Source: Bacilli bacterium (lineage in GTDB: Bacteria > Bacillota_I > Bacilli_A > RF39 > UBA660). Taken from it: DNA of 45,822 nucleotides. The position numbers were made by a program, and so were the translations under genes. Positions within the stretch are counted from its first letter, which is position 1; each line of letters starts with the position of its first letter. The notes beneath the pieces are model-generated. The model was not told the DNA's origin and made no database searches. It saw only the letters and a list, made by a program, of their open reading frames with translations. The stretch lies in the NCBI GenBank assembly GCA_022793145.1, contig JAAWCI010000031.1:1-45822 (forward strand), given 5' to 3'. Below, piece by piece: positions 1 through 7,259 of the stretch.

Positions 1-1
1 A

Positions 2-64
2 GGAATTTTAATTTTAACTGGAAGCATTGACAAAGATGCAAACGGAAATTATTTAGAAAACTAA
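2..64 (+). CDS. C-terminal tail of an unidentified gene (partial)
   Basis: An open frame enters from the left edge and ends with TAA at 62-64. It is followed at once by a hairpin terminator, which supports it as a real gene end. Only 20 codons are visible (ending SIDKDANGNYLEN), too little to identify a family. Confidence 0.5.
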   Translation, partial: GILILTGSIDKDANGNYLEN

Positions 65-84
65 AAGTCTTAATAGACTTTTTT
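63..84 (+). terminator. Intrinsic terminator of the left-edge gene
   Basis: AAAAGTCT / AGACTTTT stem with a 4-base loop, running into a T tract. It overlaps the stop codon of the left-edge gene. Confidence 0.75.
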
Positions 85-88
85 CGTT

Positions 89-454
89 ATGAATAGAATT
101 TTTAAAAGTTTTTTATTTGTCATAGAATTTGTGATGTGTTATTTGATTTTATCTGGTCAACTTTTGACAGAGTGCGTGATAAAACAGGTATTTCATATTG
201 CTTGTCCAGCTTGTGGATTTACCAGAGGATTTAGAGCTATATTATCTGGGAATTTATTGAAAGCGATCCAGTATAATTTATTATCGATACCAGTTTTTAT
301 ATTTTTTATTATTGTGAATGGTTATTTGATTTATGATATTATAAAAGATAAAAAGAAAACAGATTTCTTTTTTGGAAAATTAGGAAAGTTTATCATACCA
401 ATTTTGATTATTCTATTCCTGAATATGGTAATGAATAATGTGAGAGGAATATGA
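89..454 (+). CDS. DUF2752 family small membrane protein
   Basis: A 121-residue protein with three hydrophobic segments (about 6-28, 66-84 and 98-116). The CPACGFTRGF motif at about 39-48 is the hallmark of the DUF2752 family (CPxCGxTRA-like, two cysteines near the membrane). The family's function is not established. No clear Shine-Dalgarno precedes the ATG, which sits 5 bases after the terminator of the previous gene. Expression may therefore depend on a promoter overlapping that gene's end, or on read-through. The next gene is separated by its own terminator, so this one appears monocistronic. The family assignment is firm; the role is unknown. Confidence 0.75.
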   Translation: MNRIFKSFLFVIEFVMCYLILSGQLLTECVIKQVFHIACPACGFTRGFRAILSGNLLKAIQYNLLSIPVFIFFIIVNGYLIYDIIKDKKKTDFFFGKLGKFIIPILIILFLNMVMNNVRGI

Positions 455-474
455 TTGAATATAAAAATTATGGA

Positions 475-510
475 AAGAAATAAGTGGTTTCTCACATATT
501 TCTTTTTTTT
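475..510 (+). terminator. Intrinsic terminator after the DUF2752 gene
   Basis: AAGAAATAAGTG / CACATATTTCTT stem with one mismatch and a short loop, followed by a T tract. Confidence 0.8.
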
Positions 511-539
511 ATGTTATACTATTAGTAGGAAGTGATTTT

Positions 540-887
540 ATGGCAAAGTTTTGTGGAAATTGTGGAAATGAATTAAAAGAAGGTGCTTATGCATGTTTAA
601 ATTGTGGTAAAAGAGTAGAGCATGCTTCTACATCAAAACCAAAAGATTTAGATAAAAATTTAATAATTGCAATTATAGTAGGTGTAGTTGGTGTTACATT
701 AATTATGTTTTTCTGGTTTTTTGTAGCGGTTGTAGAAGAATTTGATGAAGCAAATAGTTTTGAGAATCATTCTTCTAAAAAGTCTTGTTGCATTAGTGCA
801 GGCGGAAAATGGTCAGGTGATACATGTGTTTATGGCTACTGGTTTGATGATGATTATTATGATAGTTGTTTACAAAATAGTTTTTAA
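540..887 (+). CDS. Zinc-ribbon, single-pass membrane protein
   Basis: A 115-residue protein. It opens with a zinc-ribbon (CGNCG at 5-9 and CLNCG at 19-23, four cysteines for one zinc). A basic linker follows, then one long hydrophobic segment (about 42-66), then an acidic, Cys-containing tail (CC at 82-83, further single Cys) rich in Asp and Tyr. Such zinc-ribbon plus membrane-helix proteins are common and mostly uncharacterised in Firmicutes. The tail Cys residues could form disulfides if it lies outside the cell; this is inference. TAGGAAGTG precedes the ATG at good spacing, and an extended -10 (TGTTATACT at 512-520) implies a leader of only about 13 bases. Confidence 0.75.
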   Translation: MAKFCGNCGNELKEGAYACLNCGKRVEHASTSKPKDLDKNLIIAIIVGVVGVTLIMFFWFFVAVVEEFDEANSFENHSSKKSCCISAGGKWSGDTCVYGYWFDDDYYDSCLQNSF

Positions 888-995
888 GGAGAATTAGAAA
901 AGGAAAAAAGGCGAATTCACAGCTATTCGTCTAAATTGTAGTATATAGGATTAGATAGAAATTTGAAACAAGCTTTTTGTAGTTTCTATACTTTT

Positions 996-1028
996 AAAGT
1001 GGATCTGATATAAAAGATTCACTTTTTT
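996..1028 (+). terminator. Intrinsic terminator
   Basis: AAAGTGGATCT / AGATTCACTTT stem with one wobble pair and a T tail. It ends the transcript of the zinc-ribbon gene. The rest of 888-1062 holds no gene that I can see. Confidence 0.75.
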
Positions 1029-1062
1029 GTGATATAATGAAAAAGAAAGATGGTGTTGGATT

Positions 1063-1515
1063 ATGGTACATTTAGTTTATTGTGATGATAAAACAAAAGA
1101 ATTAAATAAGATTTTAGATGGTAGTAAAACAATGATTATTAGAGGTGCAGCAGGAAGAAAAATACCACATAGTAGAGTATTTAAAGATGAGGTGCTTTAC
1201 TTCATGGAAAAAGGAACAAAAAAAATAGCAGCCAAAGCAATTGTTATAGATGTTCAAAATTTTGTTAAATTATCAGAAGATGAAATAACTAAAACGATAG
1301 AAGATAATAGTAGTAAATTGCAATTAACTGATAAGCAAAAAGAAAGATGGCATAAGAAATGCTTATGTTTGGTTGAATTTGATCATGTAGAAAATATTGA
1401 GTTATTAGATTTCGATCATCAAGGAAATATGGATGATTGGCTAATTATAGAAAAAATAGAAGATGTGGTTGTAGGGACAAGTATTCCATATAATTATGAA
1501 AAATCAAGATTTTAA
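1063..1515 (+). CDS. ASCH/PUA-like domain protein, partner of DUF5131 gene
   Basis: A 150-residue soluble protein. The central part (about 22-62: a GRK..HSRV stretch, then a hydrophobic strand with KGTKKIAAKAIV) has the look of an ASCH/PUA-type beta-barrel, a fold that binds RNA or modified nucleotides. That is judged by eye only. It lies 12 bases upstream of the DUF5131 gene and is probably co-transcribed with it. Pairs of small ASCH-like and DUF5131 proteins recur in mobile and phage DNA, as far as I know. An extended -10 (TGATATAAT at 1030-1038) sits just upstream. The domain call is tentative; the gene itself is solid. Confidence 0.55.
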   Translation: MVHLVYCDDKTKELNKILDGSKTMIIRGAAGRKIPHSRVFKDEVLYFMEKGTKKIAAKAIVIDVQNFVKLSEDEITKTIEDNSSKLQLTDKQKERWHKKCLCLVEFDHVENIELLDFDHQGNMDDWLIIEKIEDVVVGTSIPYNYEKSRF

Positions 1516-1527
1516 GGGAGTGGTGAA

Positions 1528-2244
1528 ATGGCAATGTGGAATCCTTGGCGTGGATGTAAAAAATGTAGTGAAGGGTGCTTACATTGCTACATTCATAAAG
1601 GAGACTCAAAAAGAAATGTCAATACTAATGAGATAATAAAAACAAAAGATTTTGATAAGCCAACAGAAAAGCTAAAAAATGGTAATTACAAAATAAAATC
1701 AGGTATTGTATATCTATGCTTTTCTACTGATTTTTTAATTGAAGAAGCAGATGATTGGCGTGATGATTGTTGGAAAATGATGAAAGAAAGACAAGACTGT
1801 ACTTTCTTATTTCTAACCAAACGAATAGATAGATTCATGAAATGTATTCCAAAGGATTGGAAGGATGGATATGATAATGTCGTTGTATGTTGTACTATTG
1901 AAAATCAGAAAAATGCTGATTATAGGTTATCAGTGTTTAAAGATTTACCTATAAAACATAAATGCATCACAGCCCAACCATTATTAGAAAAGATTGATAT
2001 TGAAAAATATCTTGAAACTATTGAACTTGTAGTGGTTGGTGGTGAATCTGATATAAATGCTAGACCATTAAGATTTGATTGGGTATTAGATATTAGAAAG
2101 CAATGTATAAGAAAAAATGTTAACTTTGAGTTTAGACAATGTGGAACTTATTTCATAAAAGATGGCAGACAATATAAGATACAAACCAAAGATTTAACTA
2201 AGCAAGCAAAAGCATTTGGTATTGATTTTAAAAGAATTTATTGA
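1528..2244 (+). CDS. DUF5131 (phage Gp37/Gp68) family protein
   Basis: A 238-residue protein that matches the DUF5131 / Gp37-Gp68 family along its length. It opens WNPWRGC with clustered cysteines (GCKKCSEGCLHCY, about 9-21) resembling a radical-SAM-like iron-sulfur site. It continues with FLTKRIDRF, a CTIENQ..ADYRL segment and VVVGGESD, followed by a basic C-terminus. The family is widespread on phages, plasmids and islands; its substrate is unknown to me. The start is set by AAGGGAGTGGTG before the ATG. With the ASCH-like gene upstream it forms a two-gene unit directly 5' of a tRNA gene, a common site for acquired DNA, although no integrase or attachment repeat is visible. Confidence 0.85.
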   Translation: MAMWNPWRGCKKCSEGCLHCYIHKGDSKRNVNTNEIIKTKDFDKPTEKLKNGNYKIKSGIVYLCFSTDFLIEEADDWRDDCWKMMKERQDCTFLFLTKRIDRFMKCIPKDWKDGYDNVVVCCTIENQKNADYRLSVFKDLPIKHKCITAQPLLEKIDIEKYLETIELVVVGGESDINARPLRFDWVLDIRKQCIRKNVNFEFRQCGTYFIKDGRQYKIQTKDLTKQAKAFGIDFKRIY

Positions 2245-2320
2245 AGTATATTTTGAAGCAGACAGGCAAATAAAAATGGTGAAAAAAGATTTTTGTATTA
2301 AAAAAAGAACGTTTGAAATA

Positions 2321-2349
2321 TTGTAAAAAAAAATAATTTATGATAGAAT
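2321..2349 (+). promoter_or_regulatory. Promoter of tRNA-Glu
   Basis: TTGTAA at 2321-2326, 17-base spacer, TAGAAT at 2344-2349, about 30 bases ahead of the mature tRNA. A short hairpin (ATAATGTC / GACATTAT) lies between them. Confidence 0.55.
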
Positions 2350-2379
2350 GATAATGTCATTTGTAAAAGACATTATTAT

Positions 2380-2456
2380 GGTCTGTTGGTGAAGTGGCTT
2401 AACACACCACCCTCTCAAGGTGGCATACGTGGGTTCGAATCCCATACAGACTACCA
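2380..2456 (+). tRNA. tRNA-Glu (anticodon CTC)
   Basis: A full cloverleaf of 77 bases with an encoded CCA end (2454-2456). The acceptor stem is GGTCTGT (2380-2386) with ACAGACT (2446-2452). The D stem is GTG/CAC. The anticodon stem is CCACC/GGTGG around loop CTCTCAA, giving anticodon CTC at 2414-2416. The T arm is GTGGG-TTCGAAT-CCCAT. The body matches Gram-positive tRNA-Glu (GTTGGTNAAGTGG, CACCNCC). CTC reads GAG; the usual TTC isoacceptor must be elsewhere in the genome. The acceptor and T stems contain G-T pairs. Confidence 0.93.
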
Positions 2457-2466
2457 ATTGATAATG

Positions 2467-2492
2467 AAACTCGGGGGTACTCTCGAGTTTTA
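2467..2492 (+). terminator. Probable terminator after tRNA-Glu
   Basis: AAACTCG / CGAGTTT stem with a 10-base loop that can pair partly inside. The T run is short, so the terminator is weak. Confidence 0.5.
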
Positions 2493-2520
2493 TAATATTT
2501 AAAAAAGCAGGGGTAAAAAT

Positions 2521-3474
2521 ATGGATCAACTTAATTTTTTAAAATGGCAAATATTATCAAGACTTCCATATGGTAGCATTTATGAAAGAATTAAAGAGGG
2601 AATAAAACAAAATAATCTTTCCTCAGATAATCCTTTTTACTATATTTATTGGTTAGATTTAAATAGAAGCAATTTTAAAAAATTTGTATTAGGAACTTTT
2701 AAAACTCAAAATAGTGATTATGTGCCATTTATTGAGTGGCTAGATAGAAACTATGATAGTGGTGATTTTTATAGCATTAATACTTCCTTTGGAACTATTC
2801 AAATACCAAAGCCAAACTACGAAGATTATAAATGTTTTAAAGCAGAATTTTTGGATATTGTTATGCCATATGTAGTATTAGAAAATAATCCCCAACCATT
2901 TTTAGAGGGCCCTTATGAATATCATGATGTTACTTTAAAGAAAGGAGATATTGTATTAGATTTGGGAGCTAATTATGGTTTATTTTCTAGTGTTGCACTT
3001 GCGAAAGGTTGCAGAGTTTATGCTTTTGAACCTACTGAAATAGTCAGAAAAAAATATTTAGAAATTTTAAGAGAAAGAAACTCAAATCTGATAATTTCTG
3101 AACAAGCAGTTTCTAATCAGAATGGAGATGCTATGTTTGAATTACACTCTGAGGCTTCTTGCAATCAATTACAAACAAGTGTTTCTAAAAAAATAACAGT
3201 TCCTGTTAAGACAACGACTATAGATACTTTTGTATCAGCACAAAAGATAAATCATGTCGATTTTATAAAAGCTGATATAGAAGGTGCAGAAAGGCTTATG
3301 TTAGAAGGTGCAAGATGGACATTAAAAGAATATTCGCCTAATTTATCTATTTGTTATTATCATAGAATCGATGATTTAAAAGTACTTCGTAGAATGATAT
3401 TAGAAGCAAATCCCAATTATGACATTGAGGTACAATATCGAAAAATCTATGCAAAAGATAGAAGGAAAAAGTAA
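2521..3474 (+). CDS. FkbM-family SAM-dependent methyltransferase
   Basis: A 317-residue protein. The C-terminal half is an FkbM-type methyltransferase. The SAM-binding glycine motif is VLDLGANYGLFSS (about 145-157), followed by VYAFEPTE with the acidic residue expected to bind the SAM ribose, and by FIKADIEGAE, the family's characteristic motif IV. The N-terminal ~135 residues match nothing I recognise and may be substrate-specific. FkbM enzymes O-methylate glycans or small molecules; the substrate here is unknown. AGGGG precedes the ATG. The following ProX remnant starts 2 bases after the stop, so the two were probably co-transcribed. Confidence 0.85.
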   Translation: MDQLNFLKWQILSRLPYGSIYERIKEGIKQNNLSSDNPFYYIYWLDLNRSNFKKFVLGTFKTQNSDYVPFIEWLDRNYDSGDFYSINTSFGTIQIPKPNYEDYKCFKAEFLDIVMPYVVLENNPQPFLEGPYEYHDVTLKKGDIVLDLGANYGLFSSVALAKGCRVYAFEPTEIVRKKYLEILRERNSNLIISEQAVSNQNGDAMFELHSEASCNQLQTSVSKKITVPVKTTTIDTFVSAQKINHVDFIKADIEGAERLMLEGARWTLKEYSPNLSICYYHRIDDLKVLRRMILEANPNYDIEVQYRKIYAKDRRKK

Positions 3475-3476
3475 AT

Positions 3477-3946
3477 ATGAAAGAAGTTTATAACGAATTG
3501 GAAAAATTCAAAATTTCTTATGAAAAGGTAGATCATGAAGCAGTTTTTACTGTAGAGCAATCTCAAAAGATAAAAGAGAAAATGGATGGGATTGGGTGCA
3601 AAAATTTATTTTTAAAAGATCCAAAAAACAATTATTATTTGATTATTTTAAATGATCATCATCAAATATCATTGAAGGATATAGCACAAAAAATTAATTC
3701 CAAACGATTGAGCTTTGCTTCAAATGAAGAATAAAAAAAATACTTGGATTATGTCCTGGATCAGTTACACCATTTGGAATTTTGAATGACAATGAAAATA
3801 AATGTATGATTGCAATTGAGAAATCTTTAAAAAATAGCAAGCTATTATTTCACCCAAATATCAATACAGCAACAATTTCGATTGCTTATTCTGATTTAAT
3901 TCAGTTTATAATACAGAAAGAACATAAATATCAAATATTCGAATAA
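3477..3946 (+). pseudogene. YbaK/ProX-type aminoacyl-tRNA deacylase, frameshifted
   Basis: The first frame gives 85 residues (VFTVEQSQ, then GIGCKNLFLKDPKNNYYL) typical of the Cys/Pro-tRNA deacylase family that hydrolyses mischarged tRNA-Pro. It stops at TAA 3732-3734 just before an A8 run. The missing half continues in the -1 frame (3731-3946): it begins ILGLCPGSVTPFGILND, the family's conserved C-terminal motif, and includes HPNINTAT. Restoring one base near 3731 would give one ORF of normal size (about 156 residues). No slippery heptamer is evident, so this is a recent pseudogene or a sequence error. It directly follows the methyltransferase gene. Confidence 0.85.
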
Positions 3947-3988
3947 AAGAGGAAAATATAGAATATTTCTGTTGTTTCCTCTTTTTTT
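3945..3988 (+). terminator. Intrinsic terminator after the ProX remnant
   Basis: AAAAGAGGAAA / TTTCCTCTTTT, a perfect 11-base stem with a 19-base loop and a T tract. Confidence 0.85.
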
Positions 3989-4014
3989 ATGCTATACTCT
4001 TAGTGGTGATAAAA

Positions 4015-5163
4015 GTGATATATTTAGATTATTCTGCGACTACTCCAGTAGACGAGCAAGTATTGGAAAGCTATATAAAAGCTTGTAAAAATTTTATTGG
4101 AAATCCAAATTCACTACATCGTTTGGGAATTGAAGCAAATGGATTAATCAATGATGCGACAACTCAAATAGCAATGCTTTTAAATATAAAACCGAGTGAG
4201 ATTATTTATACTAGTGGTTCTTCTGAAGCAAATAATACAGCAATTAAAGGAGTCGCCCTCAAATATCAAAATCGTGGAAAGCATATTATTACAACAGAAT
4301 TAGAACATTCTTCTGTTATAGCTCCATTACAATATCTAACGAATCTTGGCTTTGAGATTGATTTTGTGAAGTTAGATGAAGAAGGCAAAGTTGATTTAAA
4401 ACATTTACAAACTTTGCTAAGAGACGATACGATTTTAGTAACTATGGCATCAGTTAGTAGTGAATTAGGTATCATTCAACCAATAGAAGAAATCGGAAAA
4501 TTATTAAAATCATATCCAAAATGTTTTTTTCATGTAGATATGACACAAAGTATTGGAAAGATTAATCTATCTTTAGAAAATTTGGACTTAATTAGTTTCT
4601 CGGCACATAAATTTTATGGGATGAAAGGAATTGGTTGTTTAATAAAAAAAGAAGGTATTTCATTTGAACCACTGATTCACGGTGGGAAAAGTACAACCAT
4701 TTATAGAAGTGGAACTCCAGCTTTACCACTTATTGTCTCCCTAGCAAAAGCTCTTCGTTTAGCGCTTGTGAACCTAAAAGAAAAAGAAGAATGTGTAAGA
4801 CAGCTCAATTCTTATTTGAGAGAGGAATTAAAACAAATAAATGGGATCCATATCAATAGTAGTGACAGTTCTGTTCCTCATATTTTAAATTTTAGTGTTC
4901 CAGGGATAAAACCAGAAACTTTACAACATGCCCTAGAGGAAAAAAACATTTTCATTTCTACTCAAACAGCATGTTCTAAAGGAGGAAGTGCTTCTGTAGC
5001 AGTGATGGCAGTTACTCATAATGATAATTATGCTGCAAGCAGTTTACGTGTTAGTATTTCACATAAAACAACAAAACAGGAGCTTTCCATTTTTATAGAT
5101 GTATTAAAAGAGACATTAGAAAGGCTGGCATTTACCAATGAGCGAAGTGAAAAAAATAGATGA
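4015..5163 (+). CDS. Cysteine desulfurase (NifS/IscS-like, class V aminotransferase)
   Basis: A 382-residue PLP enzyme that takes sulfur from cysteine to form a protein persulfide and alanine. It has the YLDYSATTP opening, GSSEANN phosphate-binding loop, HVDMTQS, SFSAHKFYG with the PLP lysine at about 199, and the mobile-loop cysteine in TQTACSKGG (about 320). GTG codons at 4003, 4006 and 4015 are in frame. I prefer 4015, because GGTGAT at 4005-4010 then serves as the ribosome binding site and the protein starts MIYLDYS like its relatives. An extended -10 (TGCTATACT, 3990-3998) gives a leader near 10 bases. No scaffold gene (IscU) is adjacent. It overlaps the pentapeptide gene by 26 bases and heads a four-gene operon. 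Confidence 0.9.
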   Translation: MIYLDYSATTPVDEQVLESYIKACKNFIGNPNSLHRLGIEANGLINDATTQIAMLLNIKPSEIIYTSGSSEANNTAIKGVALKYQNRGKHIITTELEHSSVIAPLQYLTNLGFEIDFVKLDEEGKVDLKHLQTLLRDDTILVTMASVSSELGIIQPIEEIGKLLKSYPKCFFHVDMTQSIGKINLSLENLDLISFSAHKFYGMKGIGCLIKKEGISFEPLIHGGKSTTIYRSGTPALPLIVSLAKALRLALVNLKEKEECVRQLNSYLREELKQINGIHINSSDSSVPHILNFSVPGIKPETLQHALEEKNIFISTQTACSKGGSASVAVMAVTHNDNYAASSLRVSISHKTTKQELSIFIDVLKETLERLAFTNERSEKNR

Positions 5164-5740
5164 GTTGAAAGACTTAGAATGTGTTTCTTATTGTGTATTG
5201 AAAGAAGAGACGATTACTGATTTTCATCATTATATTGAATTTCAAGATTGTACATTTGAAAAGATAATATTTGATGGAAATTTTGAAGGAATTCGATTTC
5301 AAAATGTAACGTTTAAGGAATGTTGTTTCTCAAATTCTAATTTTTATGGTTCTAGTTTCATTAAGGTGATTTTTGAAAGTTGTAATTTAATAGGAACTGA
5401 TATGAGCGGAAGCACTTGTATTGATGTATCAATTCTGAGTTCTAAATCAAATTATAGTAATTTTAATGATAGTACCTTGAAGCATGTAAAACTAATAGAG
5501 AGTGATTTTAGTGAAGCTAGTTTCTCAAGAATAAAATTAGAACAATTAGTATTAAAAAACAACCGATTTATCAAAGCAGATTTTCATAATACATCTTTAA
5601 AAAGTATAGATTTTAGAACCAATGAAATTGAAGGGATTTTCCTAAATTTAGCGGATTTAAAAGGCGCAATTGTAACTCCGAATCAAGCAGTTTGTTTTTT
5701 CCCTCTTTTGGGTCTTACAATTAAGGAGGAAAATGAATGA
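5138..5740 (+). CDS. Pentapeptide-repeat protein
   Basis: A 200-residue protein made largely of degenerate pentapeptide repeats (A/S-D/N-L/F-x-x pattern: CTFEK, VTFKE, SNFYG, SSFIK, CNLIG, SDFSE, ADFHN, TSLKS and similar) from about 35 to 180. These should form a right-handed quadrilateral beta-helix. The end, LADLKGAIVTPNQA followed by LLGLTIK, resembles the C-terminal signature of many Firmicute pentapeptide proteins. Qnr-like relatives shield DNA gyrase, but nothing here shows that function. The gene begins inside the cysteine desulfurase gene and overlaps the thioredoxin gene by 4 bases, so translation is probably coupled. Confidence 0.8.
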   Translation: MSEVKKIDELKDLECVSYCVLKEETITDFHHYIEFQDCTFEKIIFDGNFEGIRFQNVTFKECCFSNSNFYGSSFIKVIFESCNLIGTDMSGSTCIDVSILSSKSNYSNFNDSTLKHVKLIESDFSEASFSRIKLEQLVLKNNRFIKADFHNTSLKSIDFRTNEIEGIFLNLADLKGAIVTPNQAVCFFPLLGLTIKEENE

Positions 5741-6000
5741 GAGTCATTGTAATTAGTGCGATTTGGTGTAGTAGTTGTTTGGTTATGAAAAAAGCATGGA
5801 CCAATGCCAAACAAGCATTTCCTGATTTAGAATGGGTAGAATATGATTTGGATTTTGATCAAGAAGCTTCCCTTTATCAAGACTTAGAAAAACTTCCTGT
5901 TCTTATTTTTGAAAAAAATGGTTTGGAATGTTCTAGATTGATTGGAGAAAAGTCAGTAGAGGAGGTTATATCTTGGGTAAACGAAAATACAAGTATATAG
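5737..6000 (+). CDS. Thioredoxin-like protein with WCSSC active site
   Basis: An 87-residue thioredoxin-fold protein. The redox motif WCSSC is at 10-14, and a cis-proline candidate lies in KLPVLIF (about 53-59). There is no signal peptide, so it is likely cytoplasmic. The ATG overlaps the upstream stop (ATGA), and GGAGGAAAATGA provides the ribosome binding site. Its neighbour is a membrane thiol-disulfide protein, so this protein could supply electrons to the CcdA-like channel; that is inference from gene order. Confidence 0.82.
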   Translation: MRVIVISAIWCSSCLVMKKAWTNAKQAFPDLEWVEYDLDFDQEASLYQDLEKLPVLIFEKNGLECSRLIGEKSVEEVISWVNENTSI

Positions 6001-7199
6001 GGTCTTTCTGGATATTTACTTTTTTAATTGCCCTTTATTTTCTATTCCCAACTCCAAGTAAGGCATTAGAAAACGTAAAATTATATTTATTTTATTCGAA
6101 TAGTTGTCCTCATTGTAGGGCTGAAAAAGAATTTTTAACTCGTATTCAAAGTAAGTATTCTAATTTAGATATTGAAATGTTAGAAGTAACAGAGATTCCT
6201 GAAAATTCAGATTTGTTAGAGAAAGTAAAAAAAGCTTTAAAAACAGAGAATAACTATGTTCCGTATACAGTGATTGGGAAAATAGGACTGACAGGTTATA
6301 ATGATAATATTGCTAGACAAATTGAACATTTTATAGAAAAATATTCTAATGAAAAAAGTGTAGATATTGTAAAAGCGATTCGAAATGGAGAATCTATTTC
6401 TGAAGAAGAAAATCAAAATGAAGTTTTAGAAGAAAAAGAGGAAGATATTCCAATTACAGTTCCTTTTTTAGGAGAAATTAATCCCAAGCAAGTTTCTCTT
6501 CCTTTACTTGCCGCTTTCATTGGCTTTGTTGATGGCTTTAATCCTTGTGCAATGTGGGTACTATTATTTTTGATTAGTATGTTAATTGGAATGAAAGACC
6601 GTAAAAAAATGTGGATTTTGGGGTTGACTTTTTTATCTACTTCGGCGCTTATCTATTTGTTATTTATGGTTTCTTGGCTAAAAATAGTTCTTTCAATTAC
6701 TTCTATTATGTGGATTCAAAAATTAATTGCCTTATTTGCGCTCTTTGCAGGAGTATGGAATCTTTGGAGTTTTTATAAATCTAAAGAAGATGGCTGCCTG
6801 GTTGTTGCTGAGGCACAAAGAAAAAAAACATTATTTCGAATTAAAAAGATTACTTCAGAGCAAAAATTTTTATTGGCTTTTATTGGTATTATTGCTCTTG
6901 CAATTTCAGTAAATTTATTAGAACTTGCTTGTTCAGCAGGATTGCCTCTTATTTTTACGCAAATATTGGCCCTCAATCATTTAACTACTGCAGAATATAC
7001 AGCTTACATTCTATTTTATATTTTTTTCTTTTTAATTGATGATTTATTGGTATTTTTTATTGCTATGACTACAATGAAAGTAACTGGAATTTCTAATAAA
7101 TATGCGAAATATTCTCATTTGATTGGAGGAAGTATTATGATATTTATTGGGATCCTTTTATTTTTAAAACCAGAATGGCTAATGTTAGAGTTTTTATAA
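5973..7199 (+). CDS. Membrane thiol-disulfide carrier: glutaredoxin-like domain plus CcdA/DsbD-like domain
   Basis: A 408-residue protein. It has an N-terminal signal or anchor helix (about 8-30), then an extracytoplasmic thioredoxin/glutaredoxin-like domain with CPHC (about 45-48). An acidic linker (about 140-160) follows, then six or more membrane helices. Two membrane cysteines match the CcdA/DsbD pair: NPCA in the first helix and ELACSAG in the fourth. It probably moves reducing equivalents across the membrane. The start is TTG at 5973: GGAGG at 5961-5965 is perfectly spaced for it and no ATG fits. It overlaps the thioredoxin gene by 28 bases and closes the operon begun by the cysteine desulfurase. 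Confidence 0.85.
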   Translation: MGKRKYKYIGSFWIFTFLIALYFLFPTPSKALENVKLYLFYSNSCPHCRAEKEFLTRIQSKYSNLDIEMLEVTEIPENSDLLEKVKKALKTENNYVPYTVIGKIGLTGYNDNIARQIEHFIEKYSNEKSVDIVKAIRNGESISEEENQNEVLEEKEEDIPITVPFLGEINPKQVSLPLLAAFIGFVDGFNPCAMWVLLFLISMLIGMKDRKKMWILGLTFLSTSALIYLLFMVSWLKIVLSITSIMWIQKLIALFALFAGVWNLWSFYKSKEDGCLVVAEAQRKKTLFRIKKITSEQKFLLAFIGIIALAISVNLLELACSAGLPLIFTQILALNHLTTAEYTAYILFYIFFFLIDDLLVFFIAMTTMKVTGISNKYAKYSHLIGGSIMIFIGILLFLKPEWLMLEFL

Positions 7200-7212
7200 A
7201 GACTCTTTTTTT
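7187..7212 (+). terminator. Terminator of the cysteine desulfurase operon
   Basis: AGAGTTTT / AAGACTCT stem with loop TATA and a T tract. It contains the stop codon of the membrane thiol-disulfide gene. Confidence 0.8.
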
Positions 7213-7259
7213 CTTTTGATAGAAATGTTATAATAAATGAAGTAGGAGGTTTTATTTAC

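Noticed and set aside
888..1062. Possible small gene or RNA between the zinc-ribbon and ASCH-like genes
   Set aside because: Apart from an imperfect GGCGAAT/ATTCGTC repeat and the terminator, I see no ORF with a ribosome binding site and no promoter-terminator pair.
2338..2529. Minus-strand ORF of 63 codons over the tRNA region
   Set aside because: It is the antisense of tRNA-Glu and its terminator; no ribosome binding site or protein-like composition.
3720..3745. Programmed -1 frameshift in the ProX gene
   Set aside because: The stop codon precedes the A8 run and there is no X-XXY-YYZ heptamer or downstream structure; mutation or error is simpler.
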